NCBI GenBank assembly: GCA_902806565.1
Contig: CADCXA010000003.1
Span: forward strand, 434,001 to 498,000
Source of the DNA: Hypoxylon rubiginosum
Lineage: Eukaryota > Ascomycota > Sordariomycetes > Xylariales > Hypoxylaceae
Direction of reading: 5' to 3'
DNA: 64,000 bases
Of this stretch, positions 36,127 through 48,740 are shown in pieces (positions within the stretch are counted from its first letter, which is position 1; each line of letters opens with the position of its first letter). Under the pieces are notes generated by a model. It worked only from the letters and a program-made list of their open reading frames with translations, had not been told where the DNA came from and made no database searches. Position numbers and translations under genes: made by a program.

Positions 36127-37850
36127 TGTATCGGGTATATAATTATACTAGCAATACGTAATATACTAATGTGCCCGTTTTTGGAAACAAGGGATGATAT
36201 GGAGACGCCCCTCGATCGTATTGTACTACGTCGCAATTATATCTTATCGAGCGATACGGTCTATCCTCTACACTTTGTCGGCTCGGCGTAGTCGTCGTGA
36301 ATTGCTCAAATCGCGGAGGGGACCCGGGGGACTGGCGCCTCCGTCTAATCCGAGACACCGGCGCTGATATCGATGGCTTTGTTGTTATTATACTTGTCAG
36401 GAGGATGACACGAAAGACAGCGACGACAATGTTGGCGAAGTGGTCATGTTATGAAAGCAATCTCCCCCGATCTTGGCTAAATAACACAATAGCCAAATAA
36501 AAGAAAAATAGCAATGCTAATAGATAGATACGACGGTAAATATGAACATGTATAAAGGGAATGGGGCGAATATTATATGAGCAATGGTATTCAGGCAAGT
36601 CAGCTTATTACTATTTCGGTTATTAGAAAATGGAAAATAGTTAGGACTTTTGTTTCGGTACCTTGTAGACCTTGTAGACATTGTAGCCCAAAAGGACGTT
36701 CATCAGCGGGACCTCGTCGTGGGTGGGCTCAGTGCCTTAGGTAGGTGGGCTTTGACGGTGCTGGGTGGGTAAAATTAGCGAGAGAACTAGAACTAGCGCT
36801 GATGGAATAGAGGCTTAGTCGAATTTAGGGGATCCTTAGTAGCAGCCTACAGGGCCTACGGATAGTCCCTCTGCCCCTCAGTCCCAGTACCCGGCTCTCA
36901 CAGTCAAGGATCTTTTCGGTCTCTGCTAGTTCGCGCAAGTAATCGTCTTGATAATCTTAACTCTTGACAACTATACCTAGGTACCGAGTCGAAATTCCCA
37001 CGGAACATACGATACCCGCCTAGGCTGCTAGATAGGCTGGCAAGCTGGTAGGTTAGGTAGGCTATTAAGACTACGAAGTACCCGACTTATCAGGAACAAT
37101 AGGATATCCAATTCCTAATTGGTGGAATACCATTAGACTCGCCTACTTACACGTGGTATTTTGTTCCATCGTACGTATCTGCAATCTGCATTATCAGCAT
37201 TGTCACTTGACTTTTCTGCAGTCGACAGGTCAGGTACAGCAAAAAGGTTCGTATATGTATGTTCTGTAGACAGGTGAGACATATCCCGGCGGATTCGATA
37301 TCAATGGCAGCATGGGAAGCATGGGAAGACTGCCTAAAAAGAGCAGGCCTAGACCATAACGAAGGTCGCTAAAATTCGTATTGCAGATGTCTCTTACGAA
37401 AGAAAAGAAAAAGCAAAAACTGCCTCCCATTGATGAATTGCATTTTACAGGTACGGAGCTGCTACCATACTGTAGTACAGAAAAAGAAAAAGAAAAAAAA
37501 CCACATGCATATTTGCCGGGGTAAGTCGCATTCGGGACTACCAACCGTATTTGTCTCTTCAGCTGGGCGACGCTTGGTAGAATTCAGAACATATACCCGG
37601 GTTCATCTAATATGTTACCCAGCAGGAACGCCAATACAATGATTTGCCCCTCTGTCCTCTCTGCCCCTTTCGCGCCCTATCAACCTAAATTATTACCTAA
37701 AATAACCGTCTACCATTAACATCCTCTAGCGTCTACCTAAGCAGCTGGGTATTTCGTCAGGAGCCGAAGGCATCACCACTTTTTTTAATACTATTAACGG
37801 AGCTCTGTAATAGTGTTGGTTAGGTCATAGATAGCTCCGTGCCTCTCGAT
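36127..37850. other. intergenic region
   Basis: No gene recognised. Holds the promoter of the putative glycosyltransferase and a perfect TACCTAGGTA palindrome (36974–36983). Sequence at about 37000–37080 is dense in degenerate TAGGC/TAGGTAGG words. Confidence 0.45.
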
Positions 37851-38408
37851 CTACATCTCGCATACACATCTTATGTGCTTGGCCAACAACAACGGTAACA
37901 ACAACAAAATCCCGCCGTAGATCGCGAAGTAGTACTCACTCCTCGCCGTATGTAGCTGCCTGGCCAGTCTGGCCAGTCTGGCATGAAGTGGCTTGGTGGC
38001 TATGCTCGAGACGACCGTGAGCATGAACATGAGCAGGGGGACACGTGCAATGACCACTTGGCTGGTTGGCTACTCGTCTATCGCGAATGCGAGTGCGTCT
38101 GAAGAAAAACGAACGACCGCGCCGCAACCCGACAGCACTGTCAAATGAAATTCGTGAGAAGGCTTATTTTGATCACCCACTACAACACCATAACACGATA
38201 AGAACGCGACAATACACCCAGGCACCATGTAAAGCGCGGCATCTAATGCTAGCCAAACCTTCAGCTCGCTCCTAGGGGTAACATTCTGTATGCAGTCTAG
38301 TACGACATCTTTAGCATAACATCTGGCCCCTTGTCTAACGATATCATCTCGCAAGTCCCAAGCAGCCAAGTCCAGGCTGTTGACTACCGTAATAATAGCA
38401 TATGCCAA
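37851..38408 (-). CDS. possible small membrane protein gene
   Basis: Weak candidate. Two minus-strand open frames can be joined by one consensus-like intron: GTGGGT donor after base about 38189, acceptor TAG about 38077, same phase. The upstream frame starts MAYAIITVVNSLDLAAW and has one hydrophobic segment (LYMVPGCIVAFLSCYGVVV). The downstream frame adds two more (VIARVPLLMFMLTVVSS and YFAIYGGILLLLPLLL) and a short basic end. That gives about 165 residues with three possible membrane helices. I know no homologue, and chance hydrophobic ORFs are possible in this gene-poor gap. Confidence 0.28.
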
Positions 38409-39934
38409 GAAGTTCGATTGACGTCCGAGCGGAAAATCCGTCGATATCTTAGACGAACTTGGCCTGAACCGAAAAAGTAATAGATCTGACGGGAAAAAAA
38501 AATGAGCGCTTGCCTATTACATATCGTCATTACCAAATGTAACACGATCTGAGATAAACTACCATGTACGAAGCAGGAACAGATATGTCAGCTTTCTCGA
38601 AGGATTCGAATGAGGTACCAGACAATATAAGTCGAAGGATTGGGGGCCGACGATCTCGAATAAGCGCATCCCAAACTGCCAAATTTTCCACTTTTCCACT
38701 TTTCGCACTCGCAGGAAAGGGGAAGCAACGTGACTTGGCAAAAATCCTAAAGATCCTTTAGTATTTTCATACTCTCGAGCGGTTACACGACGTCATACTG
38801 AACTCATTTCACCACGGACGGGCCCCCGGGTTTCCGAGGCGTATCGACATTCATTACACGTGGCTCAAGGTTGTGGTTATTATAACAGCATCCCGTCTAA
38901 GCCAATCAGTTCCTATGGCCTCGCTACGCTCAGGGGTGTCTGAGATAGCAGCAGGCTCATCTACCTAGGTGTCTTTGCTTCGTCTCCCGTCGCTAATAAC
39001 CACCAGACTCAGCTAGTCTAGGTTGTACAGTCGGGCGTATAGCAAAGCTAACTACCTACCTAGGTAGGTATATAATAGTAGGAGCCGAGGCCTCCGGGAG
39101 CTGGTTTATATCTCCCCGAGTTGTCATGTAATTAATCGTAAACTTGTAAGGCTGCGTAAGGCTGCCGGAGACGAGCATAAGCGGATACATACAATATCTA
39201 TTGGAAGATGGTGACACTACATCGGCCCGCACTGCATATATATGTCAAAATTAATTACAAAGCGGAAACCTGCTGATGCTTGACCGGCTGACTGGAAACC
39301 TGTGCGACTTAGTTAACTTTGTCTTTTGTTAAGGTATTCAGAGGGATAAGAGCTGAAGCCTCGTAATAATCAAGCCAGAGAATAACCAGATAGACGCCTA
39401 ATAATGCATACTCAATGTAGTTCATGGTCTAGAATGTATGCCTTACCGCCCGATAATTATCATGTCATGCTTGTATGAATCTGAAGGCATATACGAGAGT
39501 GACACAAACTGATTCGGGCCTACATAGTCTTAACTGTGTGTAACGATGTCGGTAAGGGGGATCTAGCCCAAGATAGTAACAAGATTCGAGATGCGCTATC
39601 CCCTAATTTAACATCTCAGCTCTCATAATTGAGTTGCTTATATAATCTGAAATTGAGACTGTTTCCCCTCCATCTTCTTATCCATATCTTATCACTATAT
39701 CGATAAGATTAAATGTTATCTTCCTATCCACCTCCGTGCATATTTTTCCGACCGAAAAAAAAGTGCGAGATGCAGGACCTTTGAGCTCTAGCAAAATTAT
39801 TCAACAAGCTTCGACTTTCTAAATACAAGCAATCCTAGTCGCCAACGCGATTGACGCTCGACGCTCGACGACTACACGCCGGTTTAACCCACACGCATAA
39901 CACAACACCAATTGACTTCACACCACACGTCATT
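38409..39934. other. intergenic region, GAR1 promoter side
   Basis: No gene recognised. Contains an 18-base perfect palindrome made of TACC/GGTA units (39053–39070). The CA-rich leader just before the GAR1 ATG (about 39890–39930) is probably its 5' UTR. Confidence 0.45.
39053..39070. repeat. 18-bp perfect palindrome containing TACCTAGGTA
   Basis: Reads identically on both strands: TACCTACCTAGGTAGGTA. It is the longest example of a palindromic word that recurs between genes in this window. Confidence 0.9.
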
Positions 39935-40730
39935 ATGTCGAGAGGAGCGCCGCGCGGACGCGGTGGCTTCGGCGGAGGCTTTGGCGGAGGAGGTAGAGGA
40001 GGAGGTAGAGGCGGTTTCGGTACGTTGTAAACGAGAGCTTTAAACGGCACTTTCACACATACACCCCAAGTGAACAAACTGAGGAGATAGACGCAAAGAA
40101 GGAGAGAAGAAGAAGCTGACAGGCGATACTTACAACACAACAGGCCGAGGCGGATTCGGCCAGCGCGACTTCGGCCCGCCGGACCAGATCCTCGAGATGG
40201 GCAGCTTCATGCACGCGTGCGAGGGGGAGATGGTGTGCGAGAGCGTGAACCCCAAGGTCCCGCACTTCAACGCCCAGATCTTCCTCGAGAACAAGACGGC
40301 CGTCGGCAAGGTCGACGAGGTCCTCGGCCCCATCAACCAGGTCTTTTTTACGATCAAGCCCTCCGAGGGCATCCAGGCCGCCTCCTTCAAGCCCGGCGAC
40401 AAGTTCTTCATCGGGTCCGAGAAGCTTCTCCCCCTGGAGAAGTTCCTGCCTCGGCCTAAACCCCCGCCCGGCGCGCCCAAGGTCAAGAAGGCGGGCCGAG
40501 GTGGTGGTGGCCGTGGTGGTGGCAGAGGTGGCCCGATACGGGGAGGCGGACGCGGGTTTGGTGGTGGTGGATTCGGCGGCGGTAGAGGTGCCCCGAGAGG
40601 TGGCCGTGGGTCGTTTGGCGGTGGTAGAGGCGGCGGCGGCGGCCGTGGTGGAAGCGGTGGCTTCAGCAGAGGTGGCAGTGGTGGAGGAGGCCGAGGACGG
40701 GGCGGTTTCAGCAGTCGTGGTCGATACTAA
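39935..40730 (+). CDS. GAR1: H/ACA snoRNP subunit Gar1
   Basis: Gar1 is a core protein of H/ACA ribonucleoproteins that guide pseudouridylation of rRNA and snRNA in the nucleolus. Exons 39935–40019 and 40144–40730, 223 residues. The layout is the classical one: an N-terminal Gly/Arg/Phe-rich (GAR) segment, split by the intron after GGRGGF; then the conserved central domain of about 100 residues, with [49 protein letters not shown] and [10 protein letters not shown]; then a long C-terminal RGG-repeat tail. The first intron is 124 bases with GTACGT donor. I looked for C/D-box motifs in the intron, as fungal snoRNP-gene introns can host snoRNAs, and saw no convincing set. Confidence 0.96.
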
Positions 40731-41843
40731 GCTGGACGAAGATACCCCTACCTAACCCCTTCTTATCTCTCCCAGCTCTCCCCCGAAGAACGACCTTGGG
40801 TATTTTCTTCAAACTTGGGGGGTGGTATGTGTCTGTGTGCTTGTTGTCTCCTATTCCAAAGAAAAAAGATTCTCATGCGGTTATGGGATTCAAAACGGCG
40901 TTACGAGGGACTCGGATTGAGCTTGTATTCCATACATACGAAATAAAAATCAAACAAGCAAAAACCGTTGTATAAAAACAAGCGAAAACTAAATCAAGCT
41001 GGTTATGAGATGGATCACGATCGTCGGTATGAGGTTGTGATGATGTCTTGGTCCTCGTACCAAGTAGTCCAGGTCTGGACGACATATTCCGTGGAATCCT
41101 ATCAACTAATCCCTGAGTTGGCCTACGTGTTATATCGTACCACAGTCCTAGGACTTCCTATATAACCATGAGGTGATAGCTCTGCAGAAAACGGAACCCA
41201 AGATATTCATACTCATGATAGACATGAAACAACGGCCATAGCCTACCGCTAGGCTGGCCTGCTATAAAATCTAACCAGCCCCTTATCTCCATTATTACCA
41301 GTCACGAGAATGTCACAGTCAAACTGTAAGCAGTACGAGATAATTCATATTCCATAGCATTTATATATTCCATATCCATACCATCGATACAGATTTATGA
41401 ATCGATCGCACCGAGGCTCTCTCCATCACCCGCTACCCAAGCTTTATCTGAAACTCTCCCGTCAAAAAGGAACTGAGAAAAAATAATACCTCTCACCGCT
41501 ATCTTACGCATACTCCCTCACCCCATCTTTTGTAAACCCCCTACCCGCTACAGCCAACTGCGATAATCGAGGTATAAAGGCTAAGCGAGAGATCAAAACG
41601 CCGTGCAAAAACAGGGAAGAAACAGTGAAAGAAAAAAAGGTATAACCCCTAAATGTATGCCGCTAGAACTGAAAAGAAGAAACCCTCACTCCGTTGAAAA
41701 AGAGAAAGGGGAAAAAAGACTGGCTAAGCCAACACCAAGAAATGAATAGACCACACCACACCACGCCAAAGACTCGCTACATAGCTGGGACATAATTTGC
41801 CAAAAAGCAGCTATCATCAAACCCAATTGAAACCGAAAAACAC
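40731..41843. other. intergenic region between convergent genes
   Basis: 3' regions of GAR1 and the SLM1-type gene, which converge here. A- and C-rich low-complexity stretches; no gene recognised. Confidence 0.45.
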
Positions 41844-44569
41844 TCAATAAGGACCCGGCGTGCCGCGGGGGTACTCGCCGGGGACATGTGGGTTACTATT
41901 CGTCCTGTCCCCGTACGGCCTAGCCGCCTGCCCGTTCTGCGCGGAGAACGGGACGGCGCTACCGGTAGCAGGGTTCGGCAGGGGCTTCATGTACCCGTTT
42001 CCGCCGCTGTAGGTCACCGTGTGCGGCGCATAATTCTGCTGCTGGCCGTCCGTAGCCATCTCGAAGGGGCTGGGGTTGCCCGAGTCTTGGCTCGTGGTGG
42101 TCTCCAGCATCTGCGACTGCGACGTGCCCGCGGCAGGCCCGGGGCCGGGAATTACGACTGGCACGTTGGAGTATCGGGCTGCTTGAGCTTGAGCTCGTTG
42201 CGGCTGCTGCTGCTGGACAGGCTCTCCGTTATACGGGTTTACGCCATCTGCTCTCGCCTCATTGTCAATAACCGCCGCGTGGCTGTGAGCTTGATCCATT
42301 CTCACGCTCGGGGTGTTGCCATAAGTCTGGCCAACTAACTGCGATGGCCGATTCCCGGGATACGGCTCGCCGAGACCGCTCCCGGGGAGCGAGCCTGCCG
42401 CCGCGATTATATCGCGATCTTGGTTAACGTGCGGATTGGCACCGCCCATCGTATACTCGGTGGCTAGGTAAGCGGAACCTGTACTACTAGGAGAGCGTGG
42501 TACCTGTAAGCCTCTCTGCGCATTGACTTGGATGTCAGAGGGGAACCGACCACCTGGCTCGGGCCTGTTCTGAAGCGACTCGTGCCGCGAGCCTGGGCTG
42601 GCGACCGCGGGATCGATGGAGAAAGGTTCGTCGTCTTCCTCGTCAACCATGCCATCCGAGCTCGTAGTACGCTGCGAGGATCGCGATATGGTGCGAGCGT
42701 GGCCACGAACGAAATTGCTTAGCTCCTCGGGCGACTTCTCCGTGAGAGCCTTGATGTCCTCATACCATGCCATCATGGTATCGTGGCTCTCAGCGCGGAA
42801 GACCCAAGTATGGCCGCGGTGCATAGACCCTGTCTGTCGTCCCTTGAGGATGAACTTATTGGAAGAACCGCCCTCGGTAGAGTGAGAGCCAAGTTTCTGC
42901 TCGGGGAGGTACAGAGACATGATAGGTGCTTGGGTCTTGTCTGCAGACTTGAATTCGTGTAAGTGAGTCGGCGATAGCACGTACCTACTCTCGTATTAGC
43001 GGGGTTCTAGGATATTGAGGAGCTTCTTACCATCCGGCCGTGTAACTCTTCAGGTATTTGCTCTTGCGCTCAAGTAGACCTGCTCGAATCTCTTGACAAG
43101 CAAAATGGTCTCGACCAGGGTAGTGGATGTGGTCGGCGGACCTCAGTGGGACGTCAGGGTCGACAAACTGCGAATCTCTTTGAATAAAAGTAATCCACTC
43201 GTGGTCCTTGGGCATCGCGATGGGTCCCGCGCGAAGCTCGTCGATGGCATTATAAGCCGCGTCCGCTTCCCGCTTAAGAATTCCAACGTAAGCGTTGTAA
43301 GATTTCTGAAGCTCGCCCACAACGATAGCCTCTAATTCCCTGCCCGAGGACTCGAGATTCAGATATGCCTACTCTTCTGTAAGTTGTTGCTCTCATCTAA
43401 AATTCTAGGGTTTGCCTTACCTTATGCAAATAGTTCTCTTCGTCGAGTTGCTTCTCAACCTGGCGATCCGCCGCAAGTCGCAAAAGGTAAGGATCCTGTT
43501 TACCTGTCGTCATGGACGAGTCTAGTTCGTTTTGGCCCAAGACTTCTTGCAGCGCGTTGACGGCTTTTCTAGTCCCGTCCATTTCCTTTTCAACCGAATT
43601 CTTGAAATCGCTAGATAAGCCCTTGATTTCCTTGATCTTCTGGTTGAGATCGCTCCTGAGTCCGGTTAGAGCCAGGATAACGTCTTCTTCGATCTCTCGA
43701 GCTTTGCTAGCTTCGACGATGGCATTTTTGTGATAATTTCTAAGGATTTGGAGCGCATCGTCCAGTCCGCCAGAAGCGAGGAAGCCGGGCGGCGTGCTCG
43801 TGTTGTTAACGACATTGGCGAGTTTGAGAAGCGACTTAGACCGATGCTCATAGTGCGACTGTATCTCCCTAAAATACGCAATGACGTCTTTGAGGATCTT
43901 TCGCCAAGCTAAACACCAAGATTAGCGACAATACGACGGGAGTGAGACTGGAAGCTGTTAGGAACATCGCAACATACCCTGAAATCTGTTGGCCAATAAT
44001 TCAGTAGGGTTTCCCGAAGTTGGTACGGGACAATAGAATGCGCTATGGACCTCGTCCGATTCGTGGGAGCTCTGCAGAGCTAGGCTTCTCACACTACCGG
44101 CCTTCATGCTCCTGCGACTGCTGCTACGCTTCAGGCTGCCGCTTCTTCGTAACGAGCTCTTCTTTTTTAAGGTATTCCCTCTCGATAAGGACATGGCATG
44201 GCTGCTCGCGCCGTCGGCGGTGGTAGTGACCTCGGCTCGTGAGGAGACGGAATTGGAGCGCTGCATACTGGAAGGTTGATAGTAATTCTGCTGGGTCGCT
44301 GGGCCGTCGACGATGGAACCACCTCTGACACTCGCATCCCACTCCTCTGTAAACTTGGGTTGTCGGTTTGCGACTTGGAGATTATCGTTCTGGGGCGGTG
44401 CGGTATGGGAATTCGCTAGCGTGTTAGACAGCGTTTCGTCATCGACATACGTCCTTTGTGGCTGTTGGTACGTGAAGTAGTTGGCGGAGTTAGGTCGCGA
44501 CTGGTTCCCTCCCACACCGTTGGTGGCTGCGAAGCCTCCGGGATCAAGACCAGCGGAGGGTTGGTTCAT
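41844..44569 (-). CDS. SLM1: Slm1/Slm2-type BAR–PH protein (TORC2 effector)
   Basis: Slm proteins bind PI(4,5)P2 at eisosomes, recruit TORC2 substrates and act in actin and sphingolipid control. Exons 44569–43978, 43908–43421, 43368–43031 and 42984–41844, 852 residues. Residues 1–175 are Ser/Asn/Gln-rich and disordered, with a basic KKKSSLRRSGSLKRSSSRR patch. The next roughly 260 residues form the F-BAR-like helical region (ELLANRFQAWRKILKDVIAYF… VNALQEVLG…). The PH domain follows at about 450–565 (GLLERKSKYLKSYTAGWYVL … WVFRAESHDTMMAWYEDI). The remaining roughly 285 residues are Pro/Gln/Gly-rich. A PxIxIT calcineurin site, known from yeast Slm proteins, was not evident to me. All four splice junctions keep phase. 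The non-ATG extension upstream of 44569 was ignored. Confidence 0.9.
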
Positions 44570-46988
44570 ATTGGGATTTAGTAGTGGGCGGAGCGGAAGG
44601 CAGTGGCGGTGTTGACGCAACTCTAGACTGAGATACTAGTCAGACGTTTTAGGACTAAGAGGAATTAGGAATCGACAAGTGCGTAGATGGTGGCTTGTGG
44701 CTGACTTGTAAAGTCTCAGTCTCTACAGTGTCTTAGCGCACCTTTGACGGATCCTTCAACACGCAGGCCTAATGTAGTGCGTGGTGTAAGCTAAAAGTCG
44801 GTAGTTGGAAGCTGGAGGCGCCTAGAGTTCGAGATGGAGCCAGATGGACGGCCGAGGTGTAGGATGTATGTAGTACGTGCTTCTTTGATTCTAGGTAAGG
44901 TGATGATGCGATGGGTGCGATGCTTTGCTCGAGTTTGAACGCTAACGGTGGTTACCTAGAGTGGTGTATACGATACTGCAAAGCAAGTAGATTGTGTCAG
45001 TACAGATACATGATGAATTTGGTAATTGTGGTAATTGTCTGTGCTGTAGTTATTACCAGGAATGTTCCAACGTTACCTACCTAAATACCTGAATCGCGCG
45101 TCGAATTTAGGCGGCAACTCGACCCGGGTCTAGTATAACAGAGTCAGGATACTGAGACTAGTCAAAAGAGGCCGAGATTGCGATCCAAATTGAAATTATA
45201 AGAGATTGAGTTGCTAGTTGGTAGCTGTATTGGCAACTAAGGATGGGAGGAAAAGGGGAGGTTTATTCAATCCACATACACTCGACGGGAGAAAGGAAAA
45301 AGAATTAGCTAGGTGGATGTCGGGACGTGTGTGTGCGGATAGATGTGTGCAGATATGCAGATGTGCGGTATGTGCAGAGCGACGGTGATGGGTGACGGCG
45401 CTGTCGTCACCTTTTGCGACTTCCCCCCCAGCCCTGCTGTATTGTACACCCTCTAGGTACTCTAGTACTACCCGACTACCCAATTCTGGGAATACCATGA
45501 CGACCAGCAACCCAATGAAGCTTAGCTTAGCTAATCGAGCCACCGAAAATATGGGCGAATTCCATGTCTAGGACCGCCGGTCGCTGCCGTAAAGCCGTAC
45601 TATGGAGAGCTCATCGGCTAGCGCTACCTACCATCCGCATTCGGTAATCTTCCTAACAGGGTTCCTGGGAAATGGGTCGAGCCACTTGGCGGGGTTCGGC
45701 GCTCTTAAGTTCTTTGTTAGTTCGAGAGTATGACGTAACCTTTACCGCCTCTACTTTCTCTGCCAGTTTTACTTGCTACGTGCAATCCTCTTCTTTACAT
45801 GCATGGAGTATCAGCGCTATATATACATATATATACCAAGGTTATACTGATACGAGACGATTGACGTCTCATGATCAGATATCTTGTCAATATTTCATAT
45901 GCAACCTCTACTTGTTACCGTCCGACATGAGACCCGTTCAACGTAGAGATGACATATATTCATTTGATACCCAAGTCTCTTCTCCCCTTTATTCTCCCCT
46001 TTATCCGTTTTCCAGACACACGCACACACATAAGTGTAATGGTCGTGGCCTGACAAACCCGGAGCACCATGGCGAATATCAAGCTGACTCAAGAGCATAG
46101 AGACATCTAGACGTCTACATCCGTAGGAGTACGGGATTCGATCTGCAGGCACTAGCCCGACCTAGGTGATAATCTATATAGGACCGGACATTCAGACATA
46201 GTTAGTGCTACCTACTAGCTGATGCATCATGCATGTGAGCCCGAGGTTCTTTTCTCCCCCTTTACCTTGCTTATACTTCCGACATCTTGTTCTCGCCGGC
46301 GAGAATCTATAAAGCTGCCTCCTGATATGTGATATGTAATGGATATACTTCGTTGGAATAGCTTAGCTCATGTCTTCTACCCCTATTTAGATACATATGC
46401 CATTCCCATAACGTCGTACTTAAGTGACCATGTATATTGAAACGAGACATGTCTAGAATTAGAACAGCCTACGGCTGCTGGGTCTGCCTAGTTGCTTGTT
46501 GAGCCTGCGGGAACGCGCAAATGCAACAGGTCCGGTTTCAACCGGGTACCTACCAGGTTTTCATATATAACCACTTGCTTACAGAACTAGCCATCACGAA
46601 TCCATTCTTGCCAATGCTTAAAAGCATAGCTCCGAAAGAATCGAAGCTATCGTGAATTACAATTCCTATCGTACTGTACTGTAACATTAAGGCGTCATTT
46701 AGTTCCTTACACGGCTCAAGAAACCCAAGAACCGAGAACCCTTCCCGCCAAAACACGCAAACAAAACGCCGCGCTCATGCAAATGCTAAGAAGGTAGTTC
46801 TGGAATCCTGACTTGTCGAGCGCCAACCCAACCTAACCACAATCCAGTACGCCCCTTTCCCAATCGTTATAATGCCATTCTTATTGGCCTCGAATGCTCA
46901 TCATTACCGAATTATCATGTGCTATTTCTCCCCCTCCCTTTACCCACAAAACCAGGTCATTGTCCTCTCCATGGGTACCTGGTCCTTT
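44570..46988. other. intergenic region between SLM1 and LDB17
   Basis: About 2.4 kb. The left part should be the SLM1 promoter and leader, the right part the LDB17 3' region. A 109-codon minus-strand ORF at 45214–45543 was judged spurious. A (TA)n/ATAC tract lies at about 45820–45836. No gene recognised. Confidence 0.45.
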
Positions 46989-48740
46989 TCATACCAGCTC
47001 TGATATGGACTTGACCGTTTCGGAAGTTGTGGTATGATGCTTTATCCTACCTCTCCGTCTCGGCGGCGGCGCCTTTGGTGGTGCCTTTTTGACACTGCTC
47101 TTGGTACCGTTCTCGTGTCCCACAGGAACGTACGGTATCCCGTGCCGATGCTTCGGTACTTCGGGGAGAGGTTTCTTCGGTCTGCTCGGCTTTGGCGCCT
47201 CTTTCCTTTCACTTAGCTTTGGCAGCTCTCGTGCTTCGCTCGACTCTAACGATTCTCTTGCTTCTCCACTAGTGCTTGGGGAGGATATATCGTCCGTGAC
47301 CTCCGCTTCATCTTCACCTTTAGCCCTCATGTCAGCTACAGCTTCAGCTTCAGCCTCTGCGTCTGCTTTCCGGCTCGGCGTTTGTACACCCGGCTTCTCC
47401 GTGACCGCTGCCACGTGTACGACACTAACGCTACTGGCGGCGTCTTTGTGCGAGAGGCTGATGCCGATGAATTTGCGTGCCACCTCCCCTGCACCTATTC
47501 CACCTTCCTGAAGCCACTGGACTTTGGATACGCGATCCACAAGCCTCAGTGTCGTCTCGTCCACCGGCGCGAAATGGGTATTGCCTGACCCGCCCAGTAT
47601 CTTAAGCAGCTTCTGTATTTCGTCTTTCTTGTAGTGGGGCGGCTGGTTGAGCTGTGTGTGCGCAAGAAGAGGGTAGAGGACCCGAAGATACGTATGGCGC
47701 AAAGCCATCAATTCGTTTGGCAGGTCGAGAAGGTTGCGGATAATAACATCGAGTAGCACTCGTAAGTCGTTGGTGTAAAAGTATTCGTACGTGGCTCTAG
47801 TGGTGAAGAGCAAATATAACAGCTTCAGTATGAGGAGCTGCAAGGACGTTTCTGTTTCTCGGTTGAGGAGTAGTATAAGATTCTCGCCAAACGTCCTGTA
47901 ATGTGGACCGTATAGGCTGAGGCACTTGACGACCCTGTTTGTCAACGGCGCGGTCGGCGAGGTAGGATCATTCATAGCGGTCGTAGATGCAACCATATAC
48001 TGCTCGTTGAGGACGAGCTGCCGCTAGGTAAGCATAGGAAATACAGGCCAACAAGCGCATGCCAACTTACAAGAACGCGAATAATAGGATAGTGGTACGG
48101 ATCGTGTGCATCGTCGGATAAACCCTCGATGAGCTGGAAGAGATAGGTCACGAATCCATCTTCAACGTGCAGAAGATCCTCAAGGCGAAGCTGCTCGATG
48201 CGCGACATCTCGTACATTAAGTCTAACAGCAGCCGGTGCAAGCCCGGATCGTCTTCCTTTCGCTCGTTGATCAACTCGAGCAGCCGGTGAAAACAACCTG
48301 ACTCGATCATGCGCTTAAATGTGGCTTCTTCGGCTCGGCCGTCGAGTAGTAGAAAGCTGGCGATGATATAGAGGGGGCCGGCCTCATCTTCCTGCAGCAA
48401 GCTGTAGATAATCTGGGTGCGCACGTATTCGGGATCGGTGCGGAAGAGACATCCTTCGAGGAGGCTCTGCGAACAGTTTAATACGTCGTCTTCGGACTGG
48501 GAGAACTCGTCTCGGCAACGGGATGCGAGGTATAGCCACCATCGCAGAGCATCGTCAATGGTTTCGTGGGCTTCGGCGTGGCACTGAGTAGAAACGACTT
48601 TATCTAATTCTAAAGAAAGATCAGGATCAGGATCAGTTCCATGTTGGCATGGCAAATAATAAAAACGAAAAAGTAGGATACGTACCAGTCCATAACTGTT
48701 CCTCGTTTTCAATCGAAACGTTCGAGTCCATGTCGGCCAT
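46989..48740 (-). CDS. LDB17: Ldb17/SPIN90-family actin regulator
   Basis: SPIN90/Dip1/Ldb17 proteins activate the Arp2/3 complex to nucleate linear actin filaments at endocytic sites. Exons 48740–48686, 48609–48071 and 48023–46989, 542 residues. An Armadillo-like all-helical core of about 350 residues carries the conserved leucine-rich blocks: [34 protein letters not shown] and, in exon 3, [15 protein letters not shown] and [20 protein letters not shown]. The C-terminal roughly 170 residues are acidic, then basic and proline-rich, with SH3-ligand-like [12 protein letters not shown] and [11 protein letters not shown], as in yeast Ldb17. The start at 48740 follows a short acidic N-terminus, with a second in-frame ATG nine bases later. 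Intron 1 contains three tandem GATCAG hexamers. Confidence 0.9.

Noticed and set aside
40020..40143. Intronic snoRNA in the GAR1 intron
   Set aside because: CTGA words occur, but no C box or terminal stem pairs with them.
45214..45543. 109-codon minus-strand ORF with a hydrophobic start
   Set aside because: The N-terminus looks signal-like, but the rest is His/Ser/Thr low-complexity from repeats, with no support as a gene.
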